A stretch of 64,000 nt of DNA from Labilithrix sp. (GTDB lineage: Bacteria > Myxococcota_A > Polyangia > Polyangiales > Polyangiaceae): contig JAHBWC010000004.1 of assembly GCA_019637225.1 (NCBI GenBank), positions 62,001 through 126,000 on the forward strand. Reading direction: 5' to 3'. Position 1 is the first letter of the stretch. The number at the start of each line of letters is the position of its first letter. The notes beneath the pieces were generated by a model. The model worked only from the letters and a program-made list of their open reading frames with translations, searched no databases and was not told the origin of the DNA. Shown piece by piece: positions 1 to 11,431 of this stretch. The position numbers and the translations under genes are program-made.

Positions 1-2
1 TC

Positions 3-146
3 GGCCGTCCACGGCGGGTGACGTACATCATCAACCCGCTCCGGACGATCGAGGCCGTGTTCCAGCACGAAGTTCAGATCGTGAAGCACCGCGACGAGGT
101 GTTGCTGCACGTGGACAGGATGTTCCGCGCTCGCCAGCGAACCTGA
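3..146 (+). CDS. C-terminal tail of an unidentified protein (5' end outside window)
   Basis: An open frame enters from the left edge and ends at a TGA at 144-146, giving 47 residues that finish in MFRARQRT. Codon third positions are G/C-rich, as in the real genes nearby. The segment carries alternating hydrophobic and charged residues (IEAVFQHEV, DEVLLHVDRMF) and no recognisable motif. The start and family cannot be determined from this window. Confidence is moderate because only the tail is visible. Confidence 0.5.
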   Translation, partial: GRPRRVTYIINPLRTIEAVFQHEVQIVKHRDEVLLHVDRMFRARQRT

Positions 147-352
147 GCGCGGGAGTGCCGCGCTGTCACGCTCGCGCTGTCACACGTCCCCGGCGCGCGC
201 GCGATCGCGTCGCGAGCCACGCGGCGCGGCGCGGCGGATTCAGCGGGGGGCTTTGGCGCGGGCGGCGCGTCGTCGCCTCCGCTGCACGCCTCCGCGGCGA
301 ACACCGCCACGCCCGCCACCATCGTCAGTACGATCGAGAGTCCTCTATCCAC
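74..352 (-). CDS. Doubtful small secreted or lipoprotein-like ORF
   Basis: This GTG-started frame of 92 codons begins with a signal-peptide-like segment: a basic start (MDR), a hydrophobic core (IVLTMVAGVAVFA) and a cysteine followed by GGDD and a Pro/Ala-rich stretch, as in lipoproteins elsewhere in this window. The expected lipobox is poor (AEAC). The C-terminal half is Arg/Ser-rich without any motif and overlaps the end of the opposite-strand gene at 74-146. It is either a short lipoprotein or a decayed remnant. It is the only candidate gene in the otherwise empty 147-499 stretch, where I see nothing else. Confidence 0.3.
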   Translation of the reverse strand: MDRGLSIVLTMVAGVAVFAAEACSGGDDAPPAPKPPAESAAPRRVARDAIARAPGTCDSASVTARHSRAQVRWRARNILSTCSNTSSRCFTI

Positions 353-499
353 GATGGGTGGATCGACTGCATCGCTCGTGCCTCGCCGCGCGCGGCGCCG
401 GGCGGTGCGCGTTCACGCGCGCCGGGAGAGGTGTCGCGCACGGACCGCGTCATCGCCGCTTGCAGCTCGACCGTGAGCCCGAGGGCGCCTCGCGCGCGA

Positions 500-3400
500 T
501 CACTCCGCCGCTTCGATCGATCGTCCGGGTGACGGCCGAGCGAGCGCGCGCCCCGTCGCCGTCTTCTTCTTCACGAGCGCACGCGGCTCGCCCTCGAAGA
601 CGACACGTCCGCCCGCCTCGCCTGCCTCCGGGCCGAGCTCGACGACCCAGTCGGCGTTCGCGATCACGTCGGGGTGGTGCTCGACGATGACGAGGGTGTC
701 ACCGCGCTCCACGAGTCGATCGAGCACGCGGACGAGACGCGCGACGTCCGAGAGGTGGAGGCCGGTCGTGGGCTCGTCGAGCACGTAGACGGTCGGCTCG
801 TGCGCCGAGCCCGCGGTGAGCTCGCTCGCGAGCTTGAGCCGCTGCGCTTCGCCGCCGGAGAGCGTGTTCGACCCTTGGCCCAGCGCGACGTAGCCGACGC
901 CGAGCTCGGCGAGCGTGCGGAGCGGACGGGCGATCTTCGGGTGCGCCGAGAAGACCGTCGCCGCGTCCTCGGCGGAGAGGCGGAGCACGTCTCCGATCGA
1001 GAGGCCCGCCCAGCGGACGTCGAGCGTCGCGGGCTCGAAGCGCGCGCCCTGGCAGGTCTCGCAGGGCGTGACGACCTCGGGCAAAAACGACATCTCGGCG
1101 ACGATCGAACCCTGGCCGTCGCACGCGGTGCAGCGGCCGCCCTGCGGCGTGTTGAACGAGAAGCGCGCGGGCGTGTAGCCGCGGACCTTCGACTCCGGGA
1201 GCGCCGCGAAGAGCCGGCGGATCTCGTCCCAGACGCCGAGGAACGTCGCGGGCACCGAGCGCGGCGTCCGTCCGATCGGCGACTGGTCGACGGCGAGCGC
1301 GCGACGGACCGTCTTCGGCACCTTGATCGAGCGGTGAGGCCCAGGCGTCGGCGCGACGAGATCGAGCTCGCGACGGAGGGCGGGGAAGAAGACCCGCTGC
1401 ACGAGCGTGCTCTTGCCGGAGCCGCTCACGCCCGCGACGACGCACATGCGTCCGACCGGGACACGGAACGTGACGTCGTGGAGGTTGTTCGCGCGCGCCC
1501 CCTCGAGCTCGATCCACGCGTCGCTGGTCGGGCGCCGCGGGCGGACGACGCCGAAGGGCTCGCGCAGCGCCTGGCCGGTCGGCGAGGCCGCGGTCGCGAG
1601 GACGGCCGCGGGGGCACCCTCGGCGATGACGTGGCCGCCGCTCCGCCCGCCGCTCGGACCGAGGTCGGTCAGGTGATCGGCCGCGAGGATCGTCTCGGCG
1701 TCGTGCTCGACGACGAGGACGGTCGATCCGGTGTCGACGAGGGCGCGGAGGTTGGCGATGAGGCGCTTGGTGTCGCGCGGGTGAAGGCCGATCGTCGGCT
1801 CGTCGAGCACGTAGAGCGCCCCGGTGAGGCCGCTCCCGAGCTGCGCCGAGAGGCGGAGCCGCTGCATCTCGCCGCCGGAGAGCGTGCTCGCCGCGCGCCC
1901 GAGGCCGAGGTAGCCGAGGCCGACGCGGACCACGAAGCCGAGCCTGCGCACGAGCTCGGCGAGGGGCGCCTTCGCGATCGTCGCGCTCTTGCCCGTGAGC
2001 GTGAGCCGCTCGACCATCGCGAGCGCCGCGGCGACGCTCATGTTCATCACGTCCGGGTACGTCTCGCCTCCGAGGCGGACGCTCCGCGGGATCGGCGCCA
2101 GGCGGGCGCCGTCGCAGACGCGGCACTTCGCGCGCGGCTTGCCCTCGTCGGCGTCGCCGTCGTCGTCGTATCCACCGCGGAGGCCGCTGCCTTCGCACGC
2201 CTCGCACTGGCCCTGCTTGGTGTTGAAGGAGAACCAGCGCGGGTCGAGCTCGGGGATCCCGGTGCCGCAGGCGGTGCACGCGCGCGCCGTCGAGAAGATC
2301 TCCTCGCCGGGCGCGGGAGCGGCGGTGGGCGTGCCGCGCGCGAGGCGGACGGCGCCGCCGCCCCAGAGGAGCGCCCGGTCGAACGCGGCGCGATCGAGGT
2401 CGTCGAGGGCGCCGTAGTGGACGATGAGGTCGATCGAGTGCTCCTTCGCCTTCGCGAGCTTCGGCGGCGGATCGATCGCCACGATGGCGCCGTCGACGCG
2501 CGCGCTCTGCACCCCTGCGCGCGCGGCGTTGGTGAAGACGTCGAGGTACGTGCCCTTGCGCGCGCGGACGGCGGGCGAGTAGAGCGTGCGCTTGCCGCCC
2601 TCGGCGCGGATGCGCGCGAAGAGCTCGTCCGGCGAGCTCGGCGCGACGTGGCCTCCGCACTTCGGGCAGTGGAGATCGCCGACCTTCGCGTAGAGGAGGC
2701 GGAGGTAGTGCGCGATCTCGGTGACCGTCGCCACCGTCGAGTTCGCCCCCGCCCGCGACGTCCGCTGCTCGAGGGCGATCGACGGCGGCACGCCGGTCAC
2801 GAGATCGACGTCCGGGCGTGGCAGCGTCGGGAGGAACTGGCGTGCGTAGGGCGTCAGCGTCTCCATGAAGCGGCGCTGGCCTTCGGCGAAGACGACGTCG
2901 AACGCGAGCGAGCTCTTGCCGGAGCCGCTCGGGCCGGTGACCACGCAGAGCTTGCCGTGTGGCACCTTGCACGAGACGTCCTTCAGGTTGTGCTCGCGCG
3001 CGTGATGCACGGAGATCGCGTCGGGAGCGAGCGCTCGGCGCGTCGCCTCTCGTGGCCGCTCGGCGCGTCGCGCCGCGGCCGACGTGCGCGGGCTCGGGGA
3101 GGCGGCGCCGCGCCGGCCGCCGGCTTTGTCCGAGACGGCGCTCCGCGCGCGCAGCGCCTCGCCCGTCTTCGTCGGGGTCCCGCCGATCTCCTCGGGCGTC
3201 CCCGCGGCGACGACCGCGCCGCCGCGCGGCCCGCCGCCGGGGCCGAGATCGATCACCCAGTCGGCCTCGCACACGACCGACAGATCGTGCTCGACCATGA
3301 TCACGCTGGCGCCCGCGTCGACCAGCGCTCGGAGCGCGCGCACGACGTGCGTGGCGTCCTCCGCGTGGAGGCCCGCGCTCGGCTCGTCGACGACGAAGAG

Positions 3401-5932
3401 CGTGCCGGCGGTCTCGCTCGACAGCGCGCGTGCGAGCTTCAGCCGCTGCGCCTCGCCGCCCGAGAGCGTCGACAGAGGCTGTCCGAGCGGGAGGTAGCCG
3501 AGGCCGACCTCCACGAGCGGCTGGAGCGCGCGCTCGGTCACGTAGTCGCGATCGTCGCCGGGCGAGAGGAACGCGAGCGCCTCCTCGACCGTCATCGCGA
3601 GCACGTCGGCCACGGTCCGACCGGGGCCGCCGGCGCCGCGGCGCGCGGAGGTCACCGCGAGGACGTCGGCGTTGAAGCGCTTGCCGTGGCAGACCGGGCA
3701 GAGGAGCATCACGTCCGCGAGGAACTGCATCTCGACGGTCTCGTAGCCCTCGCCCGAGCAGCTCTCGCAGCGCCCCTTGCCGGGGACGTTGAAGGAGAAC
3801 GACGCCGGCGACAGCCCGCGCCGTCGCGCCTCGGGCTCCGCCGCGAAGCGCATGCGGACGCGGTCCCACGCCTTCGTGTAGGTCGCGGCGTTGCCACGCG
3901 CGGTGCGCCCGAGCGGCGACTGATCGACGAGGACGGCGCGCTTGAGCGCTTCGTCGCCGCGGAGCGACTCGAAGGAGCCGGGCTTCGGGACCCCGCTCTC
4001 TCCGGACCTCCGCGCGATCGCGCGATAGAGGACGTCCTCGGCGAGCGTGCTCTTGCCGGAGCCGCTCGGTCCGGTGATCGCGCAGAGGACGCCGAGCGGG
4101 ACGCGGACCTCGTCGATCGCGAGGTTGTTCTCGCGCGCTCCTTGCAGCGTGAGCCAGCCCGCGGGGGCGCGCCGCCGTCGCTTCGCAAAGGCCCCCTTCC
4201 GCCAGGCGCGCCCCGTCGCGGTGTCGCTCTTCGCGAGCTCGGCGGGCGTCCCCGAGAAGAGGAGGCGGCCGCCGCGCGGCCCGGCGCCGGGGCCGAGCTC
4301 GACGATGCGGTCGCAGCGCTCGACGACGTCGCGATCGTGCTCGATGACGAGGACCGTGTTCCCCGCGCGCGCGAGGTCGTCCATCGCGCGCGCGAGGCGC
4401 GGCACGTCGGTGGCGTGCAGGCCGACGGTCGGCTCGTCGAGGACGAAGAGGGTCCCCGTGAGCGACGCGCCGAGCGCGGTCGTCAGGCTGGCGCGCTGCG
4501 CTTCGCCGCCCGAGAGCGTGCGGGCCTGTCGATCGAGCGACAGGTAGGAGAGGCCGACGGCGTCGAGGTACGCAAGGCGCGACGCGAGCTCGGCCTTCAC
4601 GCGTCCGCCTTGCGCGTTCGCCGGCGTCACGGAGTCGAGCCGCGCGCGCGCGTCCTCGACGGTGAGCGCGTGCCACGCGCCGAGATCGAGCCCGGCGACG
4701 TGGTACGTCCGGGCGACCTTGTTCAGCCGCGCGCCCGCGCAGGTGGTGCACGGCACGTAGTCGCGGTAGCGCGAGAGAAAGACGCGGACGTGCATCTTGT
4801 AGGTCCGCGTCTCGAGCCATTTGAACCAGGCGGCCACGCCGGGGTACTTGCCGCCGGCCCACTCGCCCTCGCCGTCGATCACGAGCCGCCGCTGCTCGTC
4901 GCTCAGCCGGGACCACGGGACGTCCAGCGGGATCTTCCGCTTCTTCGCGAAGCGCCGGAGGACGTCGCGCTCCCACTCGCTCGAGCGGCCGGACCACGCC
5001 TTGATCGCGCCGTCGTCGATGGATCGGTCCTTGTCGGGGATGACCTTGTCCCAGTCGACCGCGATCACGCGGCCGAAGCCGCGGCAGGCGGCGCACGCGC
5101 CGAGCGGCGAGTTGTAGGAGAAGAGGCCGGGGCGCGGCGGATCGAACGATCGCGCGCACGAAGGGCACACGAGCCCGCGCCCGATCGGCAGGTGCGCCGG
5201 TCCGCCCTCGACGCCGCCCTCGGCGCGGAGCTCGGCGCGCCCGTCGCTCCGCTCCCAGGCGATCTCGATAGCCTGTTGCAGCCGGCGACTCTCGTTCTTC
5301 CCGAGCTTCAGGCGATCGACGACGACCTCGACCGCGACGTCCGGACGGCCCGCCTCGCTCGGGCGGACGTCGTCGATCTCCCGGACGGCGCCGCCGACGA
5401 CGAGTCGCCGGTAGCCGTCTTTCACGAGACCCTCGCGAAGCTCCAGGTAGGCCTCGGGGCTCTCGATGCGGACCGGGTAGCTGACCAGTGCGCGTCGATC
5501 CGGCAGGTCCGCGAGGGCGCGCTTCGCGGCGTCGACCGCGCTCGTCGCGATCGCCGCTTCGCCGCAGTCGGGGCAGCTCGGCACGGCCTCGCACGCGAAG
5601 AGCGCGGCCAGGTACGGCTCGAGATCCGTCAGCGTGGCGACCGTCGACCGGCTCGACTTCACCGGCGCGCGCCGATCGACCGCGACCGTGGCGGCGACCG
5701 GATCGAGCGCGCGGACGGGGGGACGCTCGAGCCGCTCGAGGAACTGGCGAGCGTACGGGCTGAAGCTCTCCACGAAGCGGCGCTGCCCCTCCGCGTAGAG
5801 CGTGTCGAGCGCGAGCGACGACTTGCCGGCGCCGCTCGGGCCCGTGAGCGCCACGAGCTCGCCGGGAGCGAGATCGAGGTCGATCGACGCGAGGTTGTGG
5901 GTGGTGGCCCCGCGGAGGCGGATGGGCAGCAT
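500..5932 (-). CDS. uvrA: Tandem (double-length) UvrA excinuclease subunit A
   Basis: This protein of 1810 residues is two complete UvrA units in one chain, about twice the usual 940. UvrA is the damage-recognition ATPase of nucleotide excision repair. Four Walker A sites are visible: GPSGAGKSS near residue 31, GPSGSGKST near 620, GPSGSGKSS near 1000 and GVSGSGKST near 1500. Each is followed by an LSGGE signature and a DEP Walker B. All four zinc modules are intact (CPSC/CAAC, CESC/CPVC, CTAC/CEAC, CTAC/CETC), so neither half looks dead. A Ser/Ala/Arg-rich linker lies around residues 930-985. I chose ATG 5932 (MLPIRLRGA) because the usual UvrA N terminus starts there; the frame stays open upstream but that part is low-complexity. 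No uvrB or uvrC is nearby. Confidence 0.93.
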   Translation of the reverse strand: MLPIRLRGATTHNLASIDLDLAPGELVALTGPSGAGKSSLALDTLYAEGQRRFVESFSPYARQFLERLERPPVRALDPVAATVAVDRRAPVKSSRSTVATLTDLEPYLAALFACEAVPSCPDCGEAAIATSAVDAAKRALADLPDRRALVSYPVRIESPEAYLELREGLVKDGYRRLVVGGAVREIDDVRPSEAGRPDVAVEVVVDRLKLGKNESRRLQQAIEIAWERSDGRAELRAEGGVEGGPAHLPIGRGLVCPSCARSFDPPRPGLFSYNSPLGACAACRGFGRVIAVDWDKVIPDKDRSIDDGAIKAWSGRSSEWERDVLRRFAKKRKIPLDVPWSRLSDEQRRLVIDGEGEWAGGKYPGVAAWFKWLETRTYKMHVRVFLSRYRDYVPCTTCAGARLNKVARTYHVAGLDLGAWHALTVEDARARLDSVTPANAQGGRVKAELASRLAYLDAVGLSYLSLDRQARTLSGGEAQRASLTTALGASLTGTLFVLDEPTVGLHATDVPRLARAMDDLARAGNTVLVIEHDRDVVERCDRIVELGPGAGPRGGRLLFSGTPAELAKSDTATGRAWRKGAFAKRRRRAPAGWLTLQGARENNLAIDEVRVPLGVLCAITGPSGSGKSTLAEDVLYRAIARRSGESGVPKPGSFESLRGDEALKRAVLVDQSPLGRTARGNAATYTKAWDRVRMRFAAEPEARRRGLSPASFSFNVPGKGRCESCSGEGYETVEMQFLADVMLLCPVCHGKRFNADVLAVTSARRGAGGPGRTVADVLAMTVEEALAFLSPGDDRDYVTERALQPLVEVGLGYLPLGQPLSTLSGGEAQRLKLARALSSETAGTLFVVDEPSAGLHAEDATHVVRALRALVDAGASVIMVEHDLSVVCEADWVIDLGPGGGPRGGAVVAAGTPEEIGGTPTKTGEALRARSAVSDKAGGRRGAASPSPRTSAAARRAERPREATRRALAPDAISVHHAREHNLKDVSCKVPHGKLCVVTGPSGSGKSSLAFDVVFAEGQRRFMETLTPYARQFLPTLPRPDVDLVTGVPPSIALEQRTSRAGANSTVATVTEIAHYLRLLYAKVGDLHCPKCGGHVAPSSPDELFARIRAEGGKRTLYSPAVRARKGTYLDVFTNAARAGVQSARVDGAIVAIDPPPKLAKAKEHSIDLIVHYGALDDLDRAAFDRALLWGGGAVRLARGTPTAAPAPGEEIFSTARACTACGTGIPELDPRWFSFNTKQGQCEACEGSGLRGGYDDDGDADEGKPRAKCRVCDGARLAPIPRSVRLGGETYPDVMNMSVAAALAMVERLTLTGKSATIAKAPLAELVRRLGFVVRVGLGYLGLGRAASTLSGGEMQRLRLSAQLGSGLTGALYVLDEPTIGLHPRDTKRLIANLRALVDTGSTVLVVEHDAETILAADHLTDLGPSGGRSGGHVIAEGAPAAVLATAASPTGQALREPFGVVRPRRPTSDAWIELEGARANNLHDVTFRVPVGRMCVVAGVSGSGKSTLVQRVFFPALRRELDLVAPTPGPHRSIKVPKTVRRALAVDQSPIGRTPRSVPATFLGVWDEIRRLFAALPESKVRGYTPARFSFNTPQGGRCTACDGQGSIVAEMSFLPEVVTPCETCQGARFEPATLDVRWAGLSIGDVLRLSAEDAATVFSAHPKIARPLRTLAELGVGYVALGQGSNTLSGGEAQRLKLASELTAGSAHEPTVYVLDEPTTGLHLSDVARLVRVLDRLVERGDTLVIVEHHPDVIANADWVVELGPEAGEAGGRVVFEGEPRALVKKKTATGRALARPSPGRSIEAAE

Positions 5933-6202
5933 GGGTTCGCGATGGGGACGACGAGCGGGATGCGTGCCGGGCGAGAGCGCGCCGTCGAGAGCGAGCGGCG
6001 CGTCCTCGGGTGCCGGCCGAGCGACGACGGCTCTCCTTAGATCGCGCCCGGAGGCGGGGCAATGCGCCCCGGTGCTCGAGCTCGCGTGTGCCCGCCGATC
6101 CCGGAGTCGCGGCGCCGGGCGCGCGGATGTCGCCGGAGATCCCGGCCTCGGACGCGTTGGCGCATGCCTTGCTCCTTCCGTCCGCAGAAGGAGCACACCG
6201 CC

Positions 6203-6469
6203 ATGTCGATTCTACTGTTCATCCTCTTTGGTCTGATCGTCGGGTTTCTGGCGCGCGCGATCATGCCGGGCAAGCAGTCGATGGGCTTCGTCGCGACGGC
6301 CCTGCTCGGCATCGCGGGCTCGTTCCTCGGCGGGTTCGCCGGCAACCTGATCAGTCACCAGCCGCTGCTCCGCCTGCACTCCGCCGGCTTCATCGGCAGC
6401 GTGATCGGCGCGCTGGTCGTCCTCGGGCTCGTGATGTGGGCGGGACGCCGTCGCGGCGCCTTCGCCTGA
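6203..6469 (+). CDS. GlsB/YeaQ/YmgE family small membrane protein
   Basis: This 88-residue, Gly-rich, very hydrophobic protein has three predicted membrane segments, near residues 3-20, 26-47 and 60-80. It matches the transglycosylase-associated/GlsB/YeaQ family in length and in pattern: GLIVGFLARAIMPG at the start, GIAGSFLGG in the middle, and a short basic tail after the last helix. Members are often induced by stress, but their biochemical role is unclear. A good ribosome site (GAAGGAG, 6187-6193) precedes ATG 6203. It is transcribed away from uvrA, and the 270 bases between them hold no other gene. Confidence 0.85.
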   Translation: MSILLFILFGLIVGFLARAIMPGKQSMGFVATALLGIAGSFLGGFAGNLISHQPLLRLHSAGFIGSVIGALVVLGLVMWAGRRRGAFA

Positions 6470-6519
6470 TCCCGGGTTCGCTGCCTCGCGCGCGTCGGTC
6501 GGGCGCGCGGAAGGCGCCG

Positions 6520-7014
6520 TCAGTCGGCGGCCGGCACGGCGACGTCGATCGTCGAGATCTTCCAGCTGCCGTCCTTGCGGAGGAGGAAGTGCACGTCGCG
6601 CTTGTCGACCTTGCGCTCTCCTCCGCGCACCGCGGTGACCAGCGCGATGCCGTCGGCGGTCGCGACGGTCCCGTCCGGGTCCACCTTGATCGAGAGGTTC
6701 GCGAACGTGCAGTCGGCGCTCTGGAACACGAGGCCGGCCTTCGTCGCGTCTTCCTCGAACTTGTGGCGGCCCCGGAGGTCCATGTTCAGCTCCGCGACGT
6801 GCACGCGCACGTCGTCGTCGACGACCTCTTTCATGCGGCTGCGCAGGCGGCCCATGCGGGAGAGGAGCGTGTCGCCGTCCTTGACCGCGACGATGGTCGC
6901 GAGCTCGGCGAGCGTCTGCTTGATCCGGTCCTCCTCCGACGCCCGGAAGAAGGTGACCCACAGCGCGACGGCGGCGACCGCCGCGCAAGCCAACGCGACC
7001 ATCCATCGCTTCAT
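6520..7014 (-). CDS. Membrane-anchored small protein, possibly NTF2-like
   Basis: This 164-residue protein starts with an N-terminal membrane anchor (residues 4-23, MVALACAAVAAVALWVTFF) followed by a periplasmic alpha+beta domain of about 135 residues. The pattern, a helix with DRIKQTLAELATIV and then strands ending in HFLLRKDGSWKISTIDV, resembles NTF2/SnoaL-like folds; that is inference and no catalytic motif is seen. Its ATG overlaps the stop of the upstream histidine kinase (ATGA at 7011-7014), so the two are probably translationally coupled. It may be an accessory or sensor partner of that kinase, which itself has no membrane or sensor domain. Confidence 0.7.
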   Translation of the reverse strand: MKRWMVALACAAVAAVALWVTFFRASEEDRIKQTLAELATIVAVKDGDTLLSRMGRLRSRMKEVVDDDVRVHVAELNMDLRGRHKFEEDATKAGLVFQSADCTFANLSIKVDPDGTVATADGIALVTAVRGGERKVDKRDVHFLLRKDGSWKISTIDVAVPAAD

Positions 7015-7736
7015 GTTCGGCTCACGGAGGGCGCCTCTCCCGCGGGGAGCTCGATCCGGAACGTCGCGCCGCCCTCGGCCGTGGGGACGAGCGCGATCGA
7101 GCCCCCGTGGGCGTCGACGATGCGGCGCGCGAGCGCGAGGCCGAGCCCGGTGCCCCCCGCCGTGCGGGTGACGAGCGGCTCGAAGAGCGTCTCGGCGATC
7201 TCGGGCGCGACGCCGGGGCCGTCGTCCGCGACGACGATCGCCACGCGGGCGGCGCCCGGCTCGAGGACGCGCTCGGCCTTGGTGACCACGCGCGGCCGGC
7301 GCGGCGCGCTCGCCCGGATCGCGTTGTCGTAGAGCGCGTGGAGGAGGCGCGCGGCGAGGCCGGGGTGGGCTCGGACGTGGAGGGCCGGCGGGGCGACGGC
7401 GTCCACGAACTCGGCCCCCGGCTCGGGGAGGACCTCGCGGGCGAGCAGGAGGAGGTCCACCAGCGGGACGGGCTCGGCGTGCGCCGGCTCGCCGCGGGCC
7501 AGGGCCATCAGGTCGTCGACGATGGCGTGGGCCAGCCGGGCGCTGCGCTCGATTTTCGCGAGGTTGGGCTCGCAGGCGGCCAGGTCTTGCCTCGCGAGGA
7601 AGACGTTGGCCGACACGACTTGCAGGGCGTTACGGAGCTCGTGCGCAATCTCCGCCGCGATCTCGCCGATGGCGACTAGACGTTCCCGCCGAGCCGCCGG
7701 ATCGTCACCCAATGCTGAGTCTCTGTCCCCCGGCAC
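7011..7736 (-). CDS. Soluble sensor histidine kinase without sensor domain
   Basis: This 241-residue kinase consists of little more than the catalytic core. The phospho-acceptor helix IAHELRNALQ has its His near residue 32. The ATPase domain shows an N box (DNAIRAS), a G1 box (DDGPGV) and a G2 box (GTGLGLALARRIVDAHGG). There are no membrane segments and no PAS or GAF domain, so its input must come from a partner. No response regulator is adjacent. I chose GTG 7736 because an AGGT-containing ribosome site precedes it; TTG 7712 is an alternative. It is divergent from the Ser/Thr kinase gene, and only 60 bases separate the two starts. It is coupled to the anchored protein downstream. Confidence 0.82.
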   Translation of the reverse strand: MPGDRDSALGDDPAARRERLVAIGEIAAEIAHELRNALQVVSANVFLARQDLAACEPNLAKIERSARLAHAIVDDLMALARGEPAHAEPVPLVDLLLLAREVLPEPGAEFVDAVAPPALHVRAHPGLAARLLHALYDNAIRASAPRRPRVVTKAERVLEPGAARVAIVVADDGPGVAPEIAETLFEPLVTRTAGGTGLGLALARRIVDAHGGSIALVPTAEGGATFRIELPAGEAPSVSRT

Positions 7737-7757
7737 GTCACCTACCGTAAGCCTTTT

Positions 7758-7774
7758 CGTTTCGCCGCGAAACG
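7758..7774. promoter_or_regulatory. Perfect inverted repeat between two divergent kinase genes (putative operator)
   Basis: CGTTTCG-CCG-CGAAACG is a perfect 7-base inverted repeat with a 3-base centre. It sits in the middle of the 60-base gap between the histidine kinase and Ser/Thr kinase starts. It is immediately followed by a -10-like hexamer on the plus strand. The position suits a dimeric regulator acting on both promoters. Binding is inferred. Confidence 0.5.
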
Positions 7775-7777
7775 GCG

Positions 7778-7783
7778 TAGCAT
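7778..7783 (+). promoter_or_regulatory. Putative -10 box of the Ser/Thr kinase gene
   Basis: TAGCAT lies 13 bases before the GTG start at 7797 and touches the operator-like palindrome. The gap is longer than the 6-10 bases seen at most other starts here, so a very short leader is expected. Confidence 0.35.
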
Positions 7784-7796
7784 TTTCCGCGACTAA

Positions 7797-10451
<2,655 letters not shown>

Positions 10452-10463
10452 GCCGCGCGGTCG

Positions 10464-11327
10464 ATGGTCGACGAGCCTGAGAGCGAGGTCGCGGACGCGC
10501 TCGAGCCTGCGCGCGCCGACGTCTCGGCTGCCGCGGCGACGCCGGAGGCCGGCGCGATGGATGCCCGCCGCCACGCGACCGATGGGCGCCGCCGCGCGAT
10601 GATCGAGGCGCTTACGGTCAGCGCCATCGTGACCGGGATCGTCACCGCCGGCTCGGCCGTCCTGCCGGACAGCTACGTCGCGATGGCCGTCGGCCTCGTG
10701 TTCCTCGGCGCGACGTGGGCCTTCGTCTGGCGCGGCGACGACGCGCGCGTCGAGGCGTCGGGGCTCGCCCTCGGCGGCCTCGTCCTGCCGGGCAAGCTCG
10801 ACGTCCCGCGTCTCCTCCGCGCCGTCGGGCAGGCGGTGACGTGGGCGCTCGTCTTCGCCGCGGTCACGTTCGTCCCGTTCTACTTCGGGTGGCAGAAGGT
10901 CTGGCACCCGCGCGGCACCTTCGCCCTCGGCGTCGAGCCGATGAAGGCGCTCAACGAGGTCTTCGGCCAGCTCGTCATCATCGCGCTGCCCGAGGAGGCG
11001 TTCTACCGCGGCTACCTCCAGTCGCGGCTCGACGAAGCGCTGCCGGGCTTCGGCTGGCGGAAGGATCCGCACACCGGCGAGCCGACGCCGAGGCGCCTTC
11101 GCTTCCTCGGCGCGAGCGTCGGGCCGGCGCTGCTCGTCACGAGCGCCATCTTCGCGCTCGGCCACTTCGCGACGATCCGCGATCCGGCGCGCCTTGCGGT
11201 GTTCTTCCCGTCGCTCGCCTTCGGCTTCCTCCGCTACCGCACGAAGGGCATCGGCGCCGGGATCGCCTTCCACGCGATGTGCAACGTCTTCAGCGAGCTC
11301 CTCGGCAAGGGCTTCCGCGTGTACTGA
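10464..11327 (+). CDS. CPBP-family intramembrane glutamic protease
   Basis: This 287-residue membrane protein carries the CPBP (Rce1-like) signature: the EExxxR motif in PEEAFYRGY near residues 176-184, a later FALGH histidine motif, and an aromatic-His motif in GIAFHAMCNV. About six to seven hydrophobic segments are seen after a non-hydrophobic N-terminal 45 residues. Family members cleave substrates in or near the membrane. In myxobacteria some relatives (myxosortases) process MYXO-CTERM proteins, but I cannot assign this one to that group from sequence alone. It lies 12 bases after the Ser/Thr kinase gene. Confidence 0.82.
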   Translation: MVDEPESEVADALEPARADVSAAAATPEAGAMDARRHATDGRRRAMIEALTVSAIVTGIVTAGSAVLPDSYVAMAVGLVFLGATWAFVWRGDDARVEASGLALGGLVLPGKLDVPRLLRAVGQAVTWALVFAAVTFVPFYFGWQKVWHPRGTFALGVEPMKALNEVFGQLVIIALPEEAFYRGYLQSRLDEALPGFGWRKDPHTGEPTPRRLRFLGASVGPALLVTSAIFALGHFATIRDPARLAVFFPSLAFGFLRYRTKGIGAGIAFHAMCNVFSELLGKGFRVY

Positions 11328-11431
11328 CCGCGGGCGCGCGGCGGCGAAGCGCGGCTGGGCGGTGAAGCGCGGCTGGCGTGCCGAGACCGGGTGACGCATA
11401 CTGGCGCCCGCCGACGGGAACGAAGACGATC

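Noticed and set aside
674..6040. Very long open frame (about 1790 codons) on the plus strand opposite uvrA
   Set aside because: It is the mirror of uvrA codons in GC-rich DNA: Arg/Ala/Glu-rich, repetitive and without any motif, while the minus-strand frame has four complete ATPase domains.
5933..6196. N-terminal extension of uvrA by 88 residues (in-frame upstream start)
   Set aside because: The extension is Pro/Arg/Ala low complexity; the conserved UvrA N terminus starts at ATG 5932.
6487..6509. CGCGCGC / GCGCGCG inverted repeat after the GlsB-like gene
   Set aside because: Simple alternating CG sequence without a T-tract; not distinguishable from background.
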